Source: Candolleomyces eurysporus (taxonomy: Eukaryota > Basidiomycota > Agaricomycetes > Agaricales > Psathyrellaceae). From it: a DNA stretch of 64,000 nt. The stretch spans positions 372,001 to 436,000 of the forward strand of contig JANBPK010000806.1 of NCBI GenBank assembly GCA_027579435.1, read 5' to 3'. This document shows positions 36,688 through 47,803 of the stretch, in pieces (the stretch's first letter is position 1; every line of letters starts with the position of its first letter). The notes beneath the pieces were generated by a model. That model had not been told where the DNA came from. It saw only the letters and a list, made by a program, of their open reading frames with translations, and made no database searches. The translations under genes were made by a program, and so were the position numbers.

Positions 36688-38235
36688 TCAGCCCCAGCCA
36701 TCCCATCTACCGTACTTCCTATACTCCTGGAGGGTGCAATCTTTGCCTTGCTTCTCTGGGCTCTCCCCCCCTGTCTCCGTCCTTGATGACGTACTCGAGG
36801 ATATACTCGGCCTTCTGTAGCCTTTGGGTGTGGTAGCCGCCCTCAACAAAGATGTCGCAGAGGACGAACTTGAAGAAGCCGACTCTCTGCCGGTGCTCCT
36901 CACGGGAGGCAAGGACAGGCGGTACCAGCCGCCAGTGTATGTCAGTGCAATTAGCTGGTATTCCGGCACCGGTCCCCGCANGTGAGCTCGCATCATCTTC
37001 TGCGACGTCTATCCACCCAACCACGCACTTCTCCTCCTCCGGCTGATCGATACTGGAATCCTTCGACGTCGATGACAGGGATATATGTGCGGACTGCACG
37101 GGTATACGGTACTGGGCATAGGACCATTCTGAATCAAGATATCGTGGCAAAGGAATGAAGGTAGTTAGGGGAGACAGGGACGATCGTCGATTTCTGCCGA
37201 GGAGTGACAAGATCAGGTCAGGTACAAGTATCGAAGGAGAGTGTACTCACGATGCACCAGCAAGACCCAATGAGAAGACGTGGACAGTTCCTTTATCACT
37301 CCACACGCAAAGATCTTGCTCGTCCGGCCGAAACGCGACACCGTAGATCTCGGCCTTGTCTGTACCTCTTCGGAGCTCCTTGACGAGCTTCCCTGATAAC
37401 GAGTCCCAGATCCGGATTAGTGTGCCGCGCGAAGATGTCGTGGCCAACAATCGTCCAGAAGGAGGGAGAGAGAGGGTTGTTAAAGCAGTCTTGTGGGCAA
37501 TGATAATCGAGATTGGGTGCTTGGATGGTGGAGGTGGTGGCTTCGTTGGTGTCGAAGAGCCGGGAGGCCCTCTGGGCTTTGGCAAAGGGCAGGGGGGCAG
37601 GTGAATCAACTGCACATGACCAGTCTGTCGACCCGCAATCGCCAATAGTGTCGAGTGGGGGGCAGTAGCCATCGCCAGCAAGCCTATTCCAGTGTGAGAT
37701 GCAGAGCACAGCAAAAGATAATCGAGTTCAATCAGCACTTACCTCGAGGATTATCGCAGGTATCCCATTCATTGTATCGTTTCACGGTTTCGCCAATTTG
37801 GAAAACAGAAACTCTCCTGCGCAGCGACACCGCGAGCCAGCCTCTCCGACAGGCAATCCCTCTGACCCTCTCTCGGAATTCCAGTTCAGCAACCTCCTTC
37901 CCAAGAGCGTCATCCCACAGGATCACCTTGTTCGGAGGATAAAGTGGGCTACGACCGCCGCCCAAGAGAAATAGTATATTCGTGGTGTGAAGAGGGACCA
38001 CTGCAGATAGTGTGCCGCCCACCAGTTCTAACACGCGAAGCAGATGAGCCTCGAAACCTCGATTCGACAGTACAACAAACGAACCTCGCTTCCGGATCAA
38101 CTTGAGTGGCCATGTATCATAGACTGCGAAGCCAGCTGGGGTCGAGGCCGTAAAGATCTTGCACTCTGGGTCGAATCTGGCGTCTGATATATGTATGGGT
38201 TTGGTCGCACTTATTGAATGGCGGGCTAGATTCAT
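36688..38235 (-). CDS. HSV2: PROPPIN WD40 protein, Hsv2/WIPI3-4 type
   Basis: Seven-bladed phosphoinositide-binding propeller acting in autophagy. Start MNLARHSISATKPIHISDAR. Exons give IFTASTPAGFAVYDTWPLKL, GGTLSAVVPLHTTNILFLLG, the blade VILWDDALGKEVAELEF, VRGIACRRGWLAVSLRRRVS, HKTALTTLSLPPSGRLLATT, SSRGTLIRIWDS and the PI3P-binding motif KELRRGTDKAEIYGVAF, with LRRG in place of FRRG. A Pro-rich loop interrupts blade 5. The tail is Ser-rich and ends EYRKYGRWDGWG-stop. N at 36981 breaks the frame between AEDDASS and LRGPVPEYQLIALTYTGGWY; deleting it restores the family sequence. The WIPI3/4 branch is favoured by LRRG and the C-terminal TGGWYRL. Confidence 0.88.
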
Positions 38236-38583
38236 AGGGTGTCGTCGCGGTGGTAGCGGAAGGGAGACATAGCCAGCTTCATTTCTCAGATCAACTTCGG
38301 CAGCGTGTCATCACTTTCGGAGTATGCCCCATAATAGGGGCTACGAGCTCTGCTGGGCTCTGATTCAAGATGACATCGTTGACATTTTAATAGCAATATG
38401 TATTGGCAAAGCGAGATGAAAATACTAGCGACAATAGCAATAGGGCAAACCCCAAGAAAACAAAGCGAATAACAAAAACAAGTCCAGCGGAATGCACAAC
38501 AATAAAGCACCGAAAAGCACCTGAAGAAGCTCTTCTAGTCTGGTCTATGGGGCTCGATCCCATAGGATGTCCTATCATGTTTG
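38236..38583. other. intergenic, HSV2 promoter and orphan 3' flank
   Basis: About 350 A/T-rich bases upstream of HSV2 and downstream of the orphan gene. No coding signal recognised. Confidence 0.5.
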
Positions 38584-39971
38584 TCAACGGGTAGGATTCC
38601 ACGACTTTGGGGGTCGAAGATCCACATGCGCAAGCTGCAGGCGAGCGGCCTTGAATTCAAGTTCTTCTGCCATGCTAATGGCCACTAACGCAGCCTTTGC
38701 TTCTGCTTGTCGCTGTAATTCAGCCTCAGACTCGTCTGACAGATAGTCTGTGAAGCCGCCATCGGAGGTGACAGTACTATCTGAAAGGGATCCGATTCCG
38801 TCGCTGCTTCCACTGCTGCTAGAAGCACTGGAAAGGTTGTCGTCTTCGGAACGGGGAACATTATTCGGGATGAGAAGTGAGTTCGGACGTGGTGGTGCAG
38901 ACCGAGCGGGAGAGGTGACAGACGTCGAGGGTGGGACAGATTCGAGTTTCTCGGGCTTTGACACTGATGATCGCCTTCGTGCTGAACTTTGATTCTGGGA
39001 CCCCGGAATAGTGGACGGGCTATTTGCAACAATTTTCGATATGAACACGGAGGTTGTCGCGGGGGTCACTGTCGGCCGTCGGACGCTCGCCCTTCTACTG
39101 GGAGGGGTGGAGACGTTGCTTAAGTCTATATTCTTGCGGTTTGGAGAAGGATGTGAGGAGTGGACGCCTTCAACGCGCTGACGGCGTTCTCCCAATGTAT
39201 CTGTGGCAGGGGTGGATTGTATAGGGGAGACAGGGGTGCCACTGGAGCTCCTGGACAAAGTGGCAGAGGGCGGCTTCGGACTACTCCCAGAGCGCGGTTT
39301 GACATGGGTGGGACTTCCGACTGTTTTCGACAGACCGGAAGGTTTGTTTGAGGGTGAGCTGCCACCACTGTTTTTCCGATCATTCCCCGGCCTGGTGGAT
39401 GTTCTGGTGGGGGGCGGAAACGGTGGCATGGGAGGGCCTCGAGCTTGGAAAGGTTCGAGCATGGCCGTTATCTCTGGGGGAATAGGGACGTTGTGTACCG
39501 CGCTCACGGCGCGCCATTCTGCAGCCCGGATAGAGTCCCTTTCTGCATCGGAGGGCGCGCGACAGCATCCAGGCCACCCTGGATTATTGTACCGGAGAGT
39601 CTCTGGGGGTGGAGGGGGGCTTGTGCGAGCCCACTGGGCCGAGATGAGCGCTGGGCGAACGCCGTGATGGTGGAGCCAACGTACCTTGCAGTACCCACAG
39701 CCATTGAAGCGCTCAACTGGCAGGAGGCGTAAGCTCAGGGCACGGCAGCGCAAGCATAAGCCTGAAACGAACCCTCCGCATTCTTGATGTACAGGACATC
39801 CATTCGAGGATGCAAGGCTCTATTCCGACATGTTTCTCGGATGTGGGGGCATCTACACGATCAGGGACACGCGGACGATGCGCAGAGGGTGGAGACCGAC
39901 CTTGGATGAGGAAAGACCTTGCACATGGGGCAGGGGTTGACGGCGTCTATGGAGCCTGCAGCGTAACACAT
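38584..39971 (-). CDS. orphan protein: Cys-rich zinc-binding-like N-terminus, long Ser/Pro-rich tail
   Basis: I do not recognise a family. A proposed start at 39971 (MCYAAGSIDAVNPCPMCK) splices to SNGCPVHQECGG, LCLRCRALSLRLLP and FNGCGYCK, giving a CxxC, CxxHxxC, CxxC, CxxC spacing that could bind two zinc ions. After a 50-base intron comes WARTSPPPPPETLRYNNPGW and AEWRAVSAVHNVPIPPEITA, possibly a short folded part. The remaining 270 residues are low-complexity Ser/Pro/Arg (phosphosite-like SPxR repeats), ending with a predicted helix AELQRQAEAKAALVAISMAE and PKSWNPTR-stop. The 5' exons are inferred; 39753 could be an alternative N-terminal boundary. The Ser/Pro part reads as one clean open frame. 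Confidence 0.6.
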
Positions 39972-40323
39972 TGGGAGATGAGATGCTGGGAGGAGATGGA
40001 GGCGAGAAGAAGAGGCCCAAAATGGGCGCAAGCGTCATCGCTGCCTGTATTTGTACTCTTCCGTAACATGTGGCAGGCCTCGACAAAGCCGCTGCGACGC
40101 TGGAGACCCTCTCTCAGGCAGACAGAGAACATGAAATCTAATGTTCGCGATCGGACTGATGCACGAGTCCACCATGCGTCATGGTGTCGATGGGCGTCCA
40201 TGAGGCAGTCAGGATGGGTCAATCTTATCGCCATTTACCCGATGCACAGCCTTGTATTGCTATTCTCTACCATGCGCTCCAGGTAACTACGACACTCTTC
40301 TTAGCTCCTCTACACCATCTACC
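39972..40323. other. divergent promoter, orphan / NCS-1
   Basis: About 350 bases between divergent starts. A minus-strand open frame (39947-40234) crosses it, including FMFSVCLREGLQRRSGFVEA, but no family signature or splice link to the orphan was established. It could be an unrecognised 5' exon. Confidence 0.4.
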
Positions 40324-41186
40324 ATGGGCAAATCTCAAAGCAAACTCTCCCCAGAACAGCTCGCTGACCTCCAGAACAACACATACTGTACGTACAGCGG
40401 CCTCTCTTGCCCCGATTTCTGATTCACTGGCCCCACAGTCGACAAGAAGGAGCTACAGCAATGGTAACCCTCCATCACTCCTGCGACCCCGATCTTCACT
40501 CATGCAGTTTCGTCCTCCCCAAGGTACAAGGGCTTCCGAAAGGACTGCCCGTCGGGACACCTCGATAAGCAGGAGTTCAGCCGCATCTACAAACAGTTCT
40601 TCCCCTTTGGCGACCCCGGCGAATTCGCAGACTATGTCTTCAACGTGTTCGACGAGAACAAGAACGGGACAATTGACTTTAAGGAGTTCATTTGCGCCCT
40701 CAGCATAACTAGCCGAGGTCGGCTAGATGAGAAGCTCAAATGTGCGTCTGCGCTGATGTCTGGGCTGGGGCCGGCTACCCTAACACGCTCCACTTTTCCC
40801 GATTTCAACAGGGGCTTTCCAGCTGTACGACATCGACAAGGACGGCACCATCACATACGATGAGATGCTGCAAATCGTGCAATCTATCTACAAGATGACC
40901 GGGGAGATGGTCAAGCTGCCAGCAGACGAAGACACCCCAGAGAAAGTGAGACTACGCTTCATCCACTGCTGTGGAGCTGTGGCGCTTACAGCTTTTTCCC
41001 TTAGCGAGTCGACAAAATTTTCAAGAACATGGACAGAGACAAGGATGCCAAGCTGACCTTTGAAGAATTTGTCGAAGGGAGCAAGCAGGATCCAACCATC
41101 GTCCAGGTGCGTCTAGGCCGTACTCTCCAACGTTCAGATCCTGACCTTTGTCATAGGCGCTTTCGTTGTACGATGGGCTTGTCTAA
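40324..41186 (+). CDS. FRQ1: neuronal calcium sensor-1 / frequenin
   Basis: EF-hand calcium sensor that activates phosphatidylinositol 4-kinase Pik1 at the Golgi. Start [17 protein letters not shown] carries an N-myristoylation glycine. EF1 is degenerate; EF2 is [15 protein letters not shown]3 [13 protein letters not shown] and EF4 [13 protein letters not shown], each with loop Asp/Glu ligands, although EF4 has Ala-Lys where others have Gly. The C-terminus, [18 protein letters not shown], is the family's conserved end. About 190 residues in six exons. Head-to-head with the Cys-rich orphan. Confidence 0.96.
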
Positions 41187-41341
41187 TTCACGTACCGCCA
41201 GAGTCAGCACTTTACAGTATACCCCTGCTCTGCGGTCTCGTGTTGACATTTAACTTTTGGTCCTCTGTATTTTTCAATGGCTTTCGCTGGTCTAGATGTA
41301 CAAATAGTCATGAATCAAGGTTATCGTATTCGATCAGAGAG

Positions 41342-42453
41342 CTACCGGGCCTTAGTCTGGGGCAGTCGGTTGTATCTCTTTAATACACGCTCCTCAACAT
41401 CAGTCCCAATCCAAGAGTAAACTGCGTTGGAAAACTCGAGGTTGTCTATCTCAGCCTTGAATAGCTTGTTGTAATCCTGCGGCCCAGCAGGTGCCGCGTT
41501 GACAGCGGCAAACGGCGTAGCAGACATGTCCTTGGAAGAATCCGCGGCTGCAAAGGGTGGCCCGGGTGAACCAAAGTGCCAACGTAAAAAGAGCTGCCGT
41601 ACTCACAATTGTCATTTCCGAGGAGGATGCGGTACAAGCCGTTCAGACCAAAAAAGTTGAGGAAATACCAGGATAAAGAGGACACCCAGCGGACATCCAT
41701 GTCGGGTGTCTCAATACCCCGCTGAAGCATGGATTTGAACCCTAGCGTCAATGGGAAAGGGAGTTTAACTGTGGGTAACCGGTTCGTTAGAAAACCTTAC
41801 AGCAACAAAAAAATCCTGGATTACGACTTACTCAACACGAAACCCTGGAAGAAGAAATTAATCCAGCCCATAATGACCATTTGTGGGACCATCATGACCA
41901 TTTGCGTCTTCATTCCAGCCATCATCCCATCCATTGCCGAGGGGTCTGTGAGCGTGTTCAGAGGATTTGCAGGCGCGTCACCCTCCTTGGGTGGCCCATC
42001 CTTGAGGTAGCTTCCGGCGGCAAAGGCCTCTGACAGATTTTCCGACACGGAGTTGTAGAGCAGTGGTGGAAGGGGAGAGTGGGCTGCCGTCGCTCGCAGA
42101 ATTTGGGATCGTGCCAGTGCGCGTCTGCGTTGAACAAGGGTCAAGAGCTGTTGCGGCGTCATCATCGCTACCCAGACTCACTGTTCGCGAAGTGCATTCC
42201 GGGGGAGTTTTTTNGGGGGGGAGATTGGAGGAGTACTACAACATAGTGCCGTAGAACTCCCACTAGAATCTATGGACCGTGTTGAGCCTTCAAGATAAAG
42301 TCGAATAGGTGACAGCGGAAGCACAAACCATGACCAAAGTGATAGGGAACAGCACCCAGTCCCGTATCTGGGGGTCGAGGTACAAGGAGACACTGGCAAA
42401 CTATCAGACAAACCCTTGAGAATGGTCAGAGCAACCCACGCATTATTTGCCAT
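41342..42453 (-). CDS. EMC3: ER membrane protein complex subunit 3 (Oxa1-superfamily insertase)
   Basis: Core insertase subunit of the EMC, inserting tail-anchored and multi-pass proteins into the ER. Exons give [115 protein letters not shown] and RILLGNDN, then a hydrophilic tail ending LPQTKAR-stop. The frame between QSPP and KKLPRN is broken by N at 42214 beside C7 and A6 runs and needs two fewer bases. The first exon (around 42453, MANNAW) is tentative because the intron it implies is only 35 bases. Confidence 0.86.
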
Positions 42454-42669
42454 CCTCGTCGTCGTCGCTGTCGTGGTCAAGAAGAAAGCGTTTGGCGCCG
42501 TCGGCAGTCTTGGCGCAGGCACCTGCCTAAACGGGCGTTGATGGAGGGGCTTGCTGTGCCTGGCACTGTGCTTTCTGCACCCAACACTCATCTGCCGCAG
42601 TCCTCTCCAGCTTGTTCCCTGGTGGAATCAGAGTCTCTGCCATCTTGACACCCCAAATATTGCCTCGAG

Positions 42670-43605
42670 ATGGATACTTCACCAACGGCTCTTTTCGATT
42701 CGTATGAACAAGACTTCAAGCAGCTCATTCAGAGCCTTGAAGAGAAACTGCAGGCTGGAGAAGATGAGCGAGGTGGTGAGTGCTCCTCTTAATTTCCTCT
42801 TCCTTGTCTACAACTCTTACATTTTCTCTGCTAGAGGATAGGAAGGCATCGCTTCGACGGGTAGAGATGGAATTGGACGAGGCGGATGAAATGGTACCGT
42901 TCCTTACTCCACCTCTATATCTTGTCACAGTGAACCTGACCACAAATACAATAAAGGTCTCCCAACTGGACATTGAAGTCCAGAGCATACCTCAATCCGT
43001 GCGCGCACACTACCATACTCGACTGCGGGAGGCAAAGGCGCAGCTTTCCAAATCCAAGAAGGCGCTCGCGGACGCCCGTTCGTCTCTTGCGCGGGCAGAC
43101 CTTCTGTCGTCTTCCAAAGGAGGGCAATACGCTTCGTCAGACGATCCTTATGGAGCTTCGAGCGACCGAACCCGTCTCCTCGCTGGATCTGCGATGCTCG
43201 AGAACGGAACTAAGAGGCTCCAGGAATCTCAGCGAATGGCTATCGAAACGGAGAACCAGGGTGCTGAGATTTTGACCAACCTGCGCCAGCAGAGAGAGCA
43301 GATTGAAAACTCGAGAGATACCGTTAGTTCTTTACTTTTCCCGTCCATTTCAATTGCATCACTGACTCCGAGTACAGCTTCAACGAGCTGACTTGGCAAT
43401 CGACCGCGCTTCCAGCACCTTGAAACAAATGGTCCGCAGGTAAAGTTGACATTCCCATCTTTGTTCAAGACATTTGTTCTGATGAACAGATTCTTCTAAC
43501 TCCCTCCCGTCTACCAGAATGTATCAGCAGCGCGCCATTACCTATTCCATTATAGCGGTTCTTATCATTATTATTGTCGTCGTTGTCTGGGAAAAGCTCA
43601 GCTAG
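42670..43605 (+). CDS. VTI1: Qb-SNARE Vti1
   Basis: v-SNARE used in Golgi, endosomal and vacuolar fusion. Start MDTSPTALFDSYEQDFKQLI begins the Habc domain, which includes LEEKLQAGEDERGE, DRKASLRRVEMELDEADEM and SQLDIEVQSIPQSVRAHYHT. Then ARADLLSSS and the SNARE motif: ENGTKRLQESQRMAIETENQ, GAEILTNLRQQREQIENSRD, LQRADLAIDRASSTLKQMVR. The C-terminal anchor is ITYSIIAVLIIIIVVVVWEK followed by LS-stop. About 225 residues, four or five introns. Divergent from EMC3 with about 215 bases between. Confidence 0.95.
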
Positions 43606-43811
43606 ATGCTGACCCTTCATACTTACCACCTTTTGTAGAGACCAGATACACTACGGACTTTTAGGACTAGGAATTCTAATTGAAATGCCACTGGCAATTA
43701 ATCAATAATACACACTGAGTACTTGGAAAGTGTCGGACGGCAAGCGGACGACAAGGAAACGACAAGTGCAGGTCAAGTAAATGAGGAATACGGATAAAGA
43801 TAGCAGAAATG

Positions 43812-45659
43812 TTACATTCGGCGCGACGGGTATGCTCCAGGATCATATCCACTACCGTCATCATACCGTCCGTGTTGGGGCTGTGGAGTCGGGGAAGGAT
43901 AATAGGCATTGTTGTAGGCATCATGACTTGTTTGCTGCCGCTGCTGCGAAGAATACGACGGAGGATAGGATGTTTGTGGAGACCCCTCTGTCGAATCATA
44001 TGCACTTGGTGACGTTGTCATAGGAGTGCCGTGCCGTGCGATCGATGCCCCATGGTTAGCGTGAGCAAATGGGCTGGCAGAATGTGTGAGACGAGTGTCG
44101 TCGTCATCGTACGGTTGGTACTGAGCGTACGATGGCTCGTCATACGGCATTGATGTGGTTGAGGCATTGAATTGAGCATATGAACCTGGTGGTTGATGCG
44201 TCGAGTATGGGTTGTATGCTGGCATAGGCGGAGGGTAATCAGACACAGAACCCTTGTCAGAATAGTAATAATCTTTGGTGCTTGGTGCCACACGGGTAGC
44301 GAGAGTCGATGTGTCGTCGTCATCGTCTAGATCAATCTTTGGAAGGGTGGGCTGTGGTAGAGGCTTTCCAACAATTTCTCCTTTCTTGTTCTTCAAATGC
44401 GAGAAGTCGCCCATGGCCTCCTTGTGTGCAAGCTTCGCGTTCTCCGCTAATCGCTCTTTCTGCCTCCGTTTCATAACATCACCGATTCGCTAGAGCGCAA
44501 GTGTTAGTGAGGCGCAGGAATATTGTTTCTGAATGAACGTACCTTGTCAACTTTGTGGCAACAATATTCCTGTGTTCCATCAGATCAGCATCAAAAGCGA
44601 CGGGAAGGTCGGGGTTTCCTCACCTTGAGATTGCCACGAATGTGACACAGAAGTGGGATGTAGCAGATGGCGGCAATGATGAGGAGAAGGAGCGAACCGG
44701 CAAAGACAACCACGGTGAACAAGGCAGTTAACGTGAGGGCAGTCGTGGATATACTGTTGCCTTTGAAGTACTTGGTCACGTCGTACCACTCTCCTTCGTT
44801 GTCCTTTCGCAGCAGCCAGACAGCGTACAAAGTAAGAGCGTTGATAGTCTGACGCGGTCCATCGGCCAAGAGAAGCCGTTTCCAACCTGAGGATGGACTG
44901 TCAATTCAAGTCTCCAAGGTAAGTGTATGACAACTCACTCTTGAACGTGAAGAAGACGAAGAACGCGAAGTCGTCGATTGTCTTGGTGGAATCGCTAATG
45001 TGCTCGAAGAAACAGAAATGGTTGTATGACCCTGGTATGAAATTAGGAGGTGGGCGCATTACGGCGAAGGTGACAACTTACTCAGCGAGTAATAGTTGTT
45101 CGCCGTCACGTTCGTGAAAGCGAAGGAGATATCTCTGCTGGCGATGATTCTCTTGCTTTTGTGCGACTCGTAGGCAAGCTGAAAACAGGGTGAGAAGATA
45201 GAAGACACTCATTCATGAAGAGTCGTACCAGGAGGAAGGAGAAGATGATACAGCCAACGAAGAGCCATTTACCCGTGTCGAAAGGGATGAAAAAGCAACC
45301 AGGGGTAGTTTCGCATTTTCTGAAGATTTCATTTGACCACTTCTTGGTCGACAACATGGTAATGGCGGAGAAGATATCGGAGATGTAGACCAGGAACGAC
45401 TTGAGGACGATGATGTAGAGCCAGACATATCTGCACGCAGGGTCGTTAGCGTCCCTTCATCAGACAACATGTAGGAAGAGCTATTCACTTCACGCGCATG
45501 AAGAAACTATTGTCATAGAACTCTCGAGTGTCAATGAAGTCAAACTATAATGAATTGCAGGTTAGCCCTGCTGGACAGACGCCACGTTGGGGACAAATAG
45601 CCAAAACGAACTTTGTGGTCCGGAACCTCTTCACGCTTCCACTTGGCACCACCACACAT
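43812..45659 (-). CDS. KCH1: fungal potassium channel, Kch1/Prm6 family
   Basis: Plasma-membrane protein; yeast Kch1/Prm6 mediate low-affinity K+ influx linked to Ca2+ signalling under ER or pheromone stress. Start MCGGAKWKREEVPDHKFDFI. Membrane segments: VWLYIIVLKSFLVYISDIFS, GKWLFVGCIIFSFLLLAYES, LTLTALFTVVVFAGSLLLLI then AAICYIPLLCHIRGNLKEYC. Between them NYYSLRSYNHFCFFEHISDS and FFVFFTFKSWKRLLLADGPR are family hallmarks. The cytosolic tail (about 220 residues) is charged, then Tyr/Pro/Ser/Gln-rich, ending AYPSRRM-stop. About eight introns. Divergent from RBG1 with 300 bases between. Confidence 0.9.
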
Positions 45660-45959
45660 CGTTGTTGTCGTTAAGGGGGTGTTGGTCTGAGGTTGAGATA
45701 GGTCGCTGTAGGAAGGTCGATGGGACTAGAATTGCTGTGTGTTTCGACCAGGACCAGCTAGTCGCATGAGCTTGTAATGAGAGGCTTGTGAACGACTGGA
45801 GACTGGAGAAAAGAATGGAAGGAACAGCGAGGGCGCTGAGGACGACGACGACGAGACGAGAGGGTGACAAGAGACCGCCGGAACCTGAGCCTGGGATAGT
45901 TGGTGTACAAAGCCCATCAAACAACTTCGGCAAATCCCGACAGCCCTTCTCCAGCAACA
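45660..45959. other. divergent promoter KCH1 / RBG1
   Basis: Three hundred bases between divergent starts, presumably with both promoters. No further gene seen. Confidence 0.5.
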
Positions 45960-47767
45960 ATGACGACCGTACAGAAGATCAAGGTATGGCTTTTCTATTG
46001 TATTCTGCATTAGCGCTCACGGATGGCAGGAAATCGAAGATGAGATGGTGCGTGTCGCTTATCTTGCTGTTTGGATAGGTTTCTGATTTTTTGCAGGCCA
46101 AAAGTAATGTTGCTTATTGAAACCGAGAATCAAGATCAGCACTCATGAGTTTCCCCAGCCCAAAAGAATAAGGCCACGAGCTACCATTTGGGCCAGCTCA
46201 AGGCCAAGCTCGCAAAGCTACGGCGAGAACTTATTAATGGACCGTCTGGCGGCGGCGGTGGAGGTGGAGGGCTAGGTTTCGACGTAGCTCGGTGAGAGTG
46301 ACATCAAAATCCAATCCAGTAGCGTTACTAATACTCGATAACCGTAGGACGGGTATCGCATCGGTAGGATTCGTTGGCTTTCCGTCGGTTGGAAAGGTTG
46401 GAGAAACATTTCTGGGGAAGTGCTGCGCGCTAATATTCCTCCCAGTCGACCTTGATGTCGAAACTCACCGGCACTCATTCCGAAGCATCGGAAATCGACT
46501 TTACCACCCTCACCACTGTTCCTGGAACACTGAAAGTCCATGGAGCTCCTATCCAAATTCTCGATCTCCGTAAGCTATTCATTCATACAACGCCAACTAA
46601 AGTGTGAGCTACTTACCAGCATTCTATAGCTGGTATCATTGAAGGTGCCAACGACGGTAGAGGTCGAGGTCGACAAGGTGCGTGTCTGGAAGCAGCATTA
46701 GGCTGACACTGTACTTACCCTGCTGCCTTCTAGTCATTGCTGGTATGTCTCTCGAGTTCCCAGACGGAAGACGCCTCTCATCTCGTATCCAGTCGCACGA
46801 ACTTGCCATCTCATTTTCATCGTGCTTGACGTATTAAAACCGCTGGGCGACAAAAAGATCATTGAAACGGAACTCGAAGGCTTTGGTATCCGGCTGAACA
46901 AGAAACCTCCCAATATCATGGTTCGCAAGAAAGAGAAAGGAGGAATAGCAATTACGAACACCGTCCCACTTACGAATATCGATCATGACGAGATCAAAGC
47001 AGTCTTAAGCGAATACCGAATCAACAACGCTGATGTCGCGATTCGGGAGGCTGGAGCAACTGCAGATGATTTGGTTGATGTTATTGAGGGGAACCGGTTT
47101 GTTTCACCAATGAATGACGGTTGGCGAGGTTGCTGATGATCATGCAGCGTTTACATTCCAGCTATCTATGTATGTCGGTCAACTTACCTCACGCTCAAAT
47201 TACTGACTTGATTTGCGTCACCCACGTTTTAGGTTCTGAACAAGATTGACGCTATTTCAATAGAGGAGCTCGATCTCTTGTTAGCAACGTGTTCCTGATT
47301 CTCCACCCCCGCATAACTGAAAGTTCCCCCTATCCTTCAGGTACAAGATTCCCAATTCGGTACCGATCTCTTCGAAGGAATGGCTCAATATCGACGAGCT
47401 CATTGACCAAATGTGGGTGACACTGAACCTTGTCCGTGTCTACACCAAGCCCAGAGGTCTACCACCCGATTACTCCCAACCAGTTGTTCTGCGCCGCGGA
47501 AAGTGTTCGGTTGAGGACCTTTGCAGTGCAATTCACAAGGAGATCGCGAAGCAGATGAAATAGTAGGCCAAATCTTCTCATACAGCTTTCATCTTCCCTG
47601 ATCCCAATTATAGTGCCGTTGTCTGGGGTGCGAGCGCCAAGCACGCTCGTGGACAGAAGGTTGGGCTCGACCACGTTTTAGAAGATGAAGATGGTAAGGT
47701 TGAGTAACACACCTTCCCCACGTCAGAAGCTAACGAAACTGTAGTCGTCCACATTTCTAAGAAATGA
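45960..47767 (+). CDS. RBG1: developmentally regulated GTP-binding protein 1 (Rbg1/DRG1)
   Basis: Translational GTPase associated with stalled ribosomes, partner of Tma46/DFRP1. Start [21 protein letters not shown]-loop [20 protein letters not shown] is split by an intron right after the Lys, which is why the unspliced frame seems damaged. Next [20 protein letters not shown], switch [59 protein letters not shown] and [17 protein letters not shown]. The C-terminal TGS domain reads [20 protein letters not shown] through [20 protein letters not shown], ending VHISKK-stop. About 370 residues, ten or so introns. Confidence 0.95.
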
Positions 47768-47803
47768 TCTGATGTATCGATATTGAAGTCAACATCTATC
47801 TAG

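Noticed and set aside
39203..39667. Plus-strand open frame within the orphan gene
   Set aside because: Reverse reading of low-complexity Ser/Pro codons; Gly-rich output without features.
46372..46560. Apparent destruction of the Drg1 P-loop
   Set aside because: The odd sequence after GFPSVGK is an unspliced intron; splicing gives [12 protein letters not shown].
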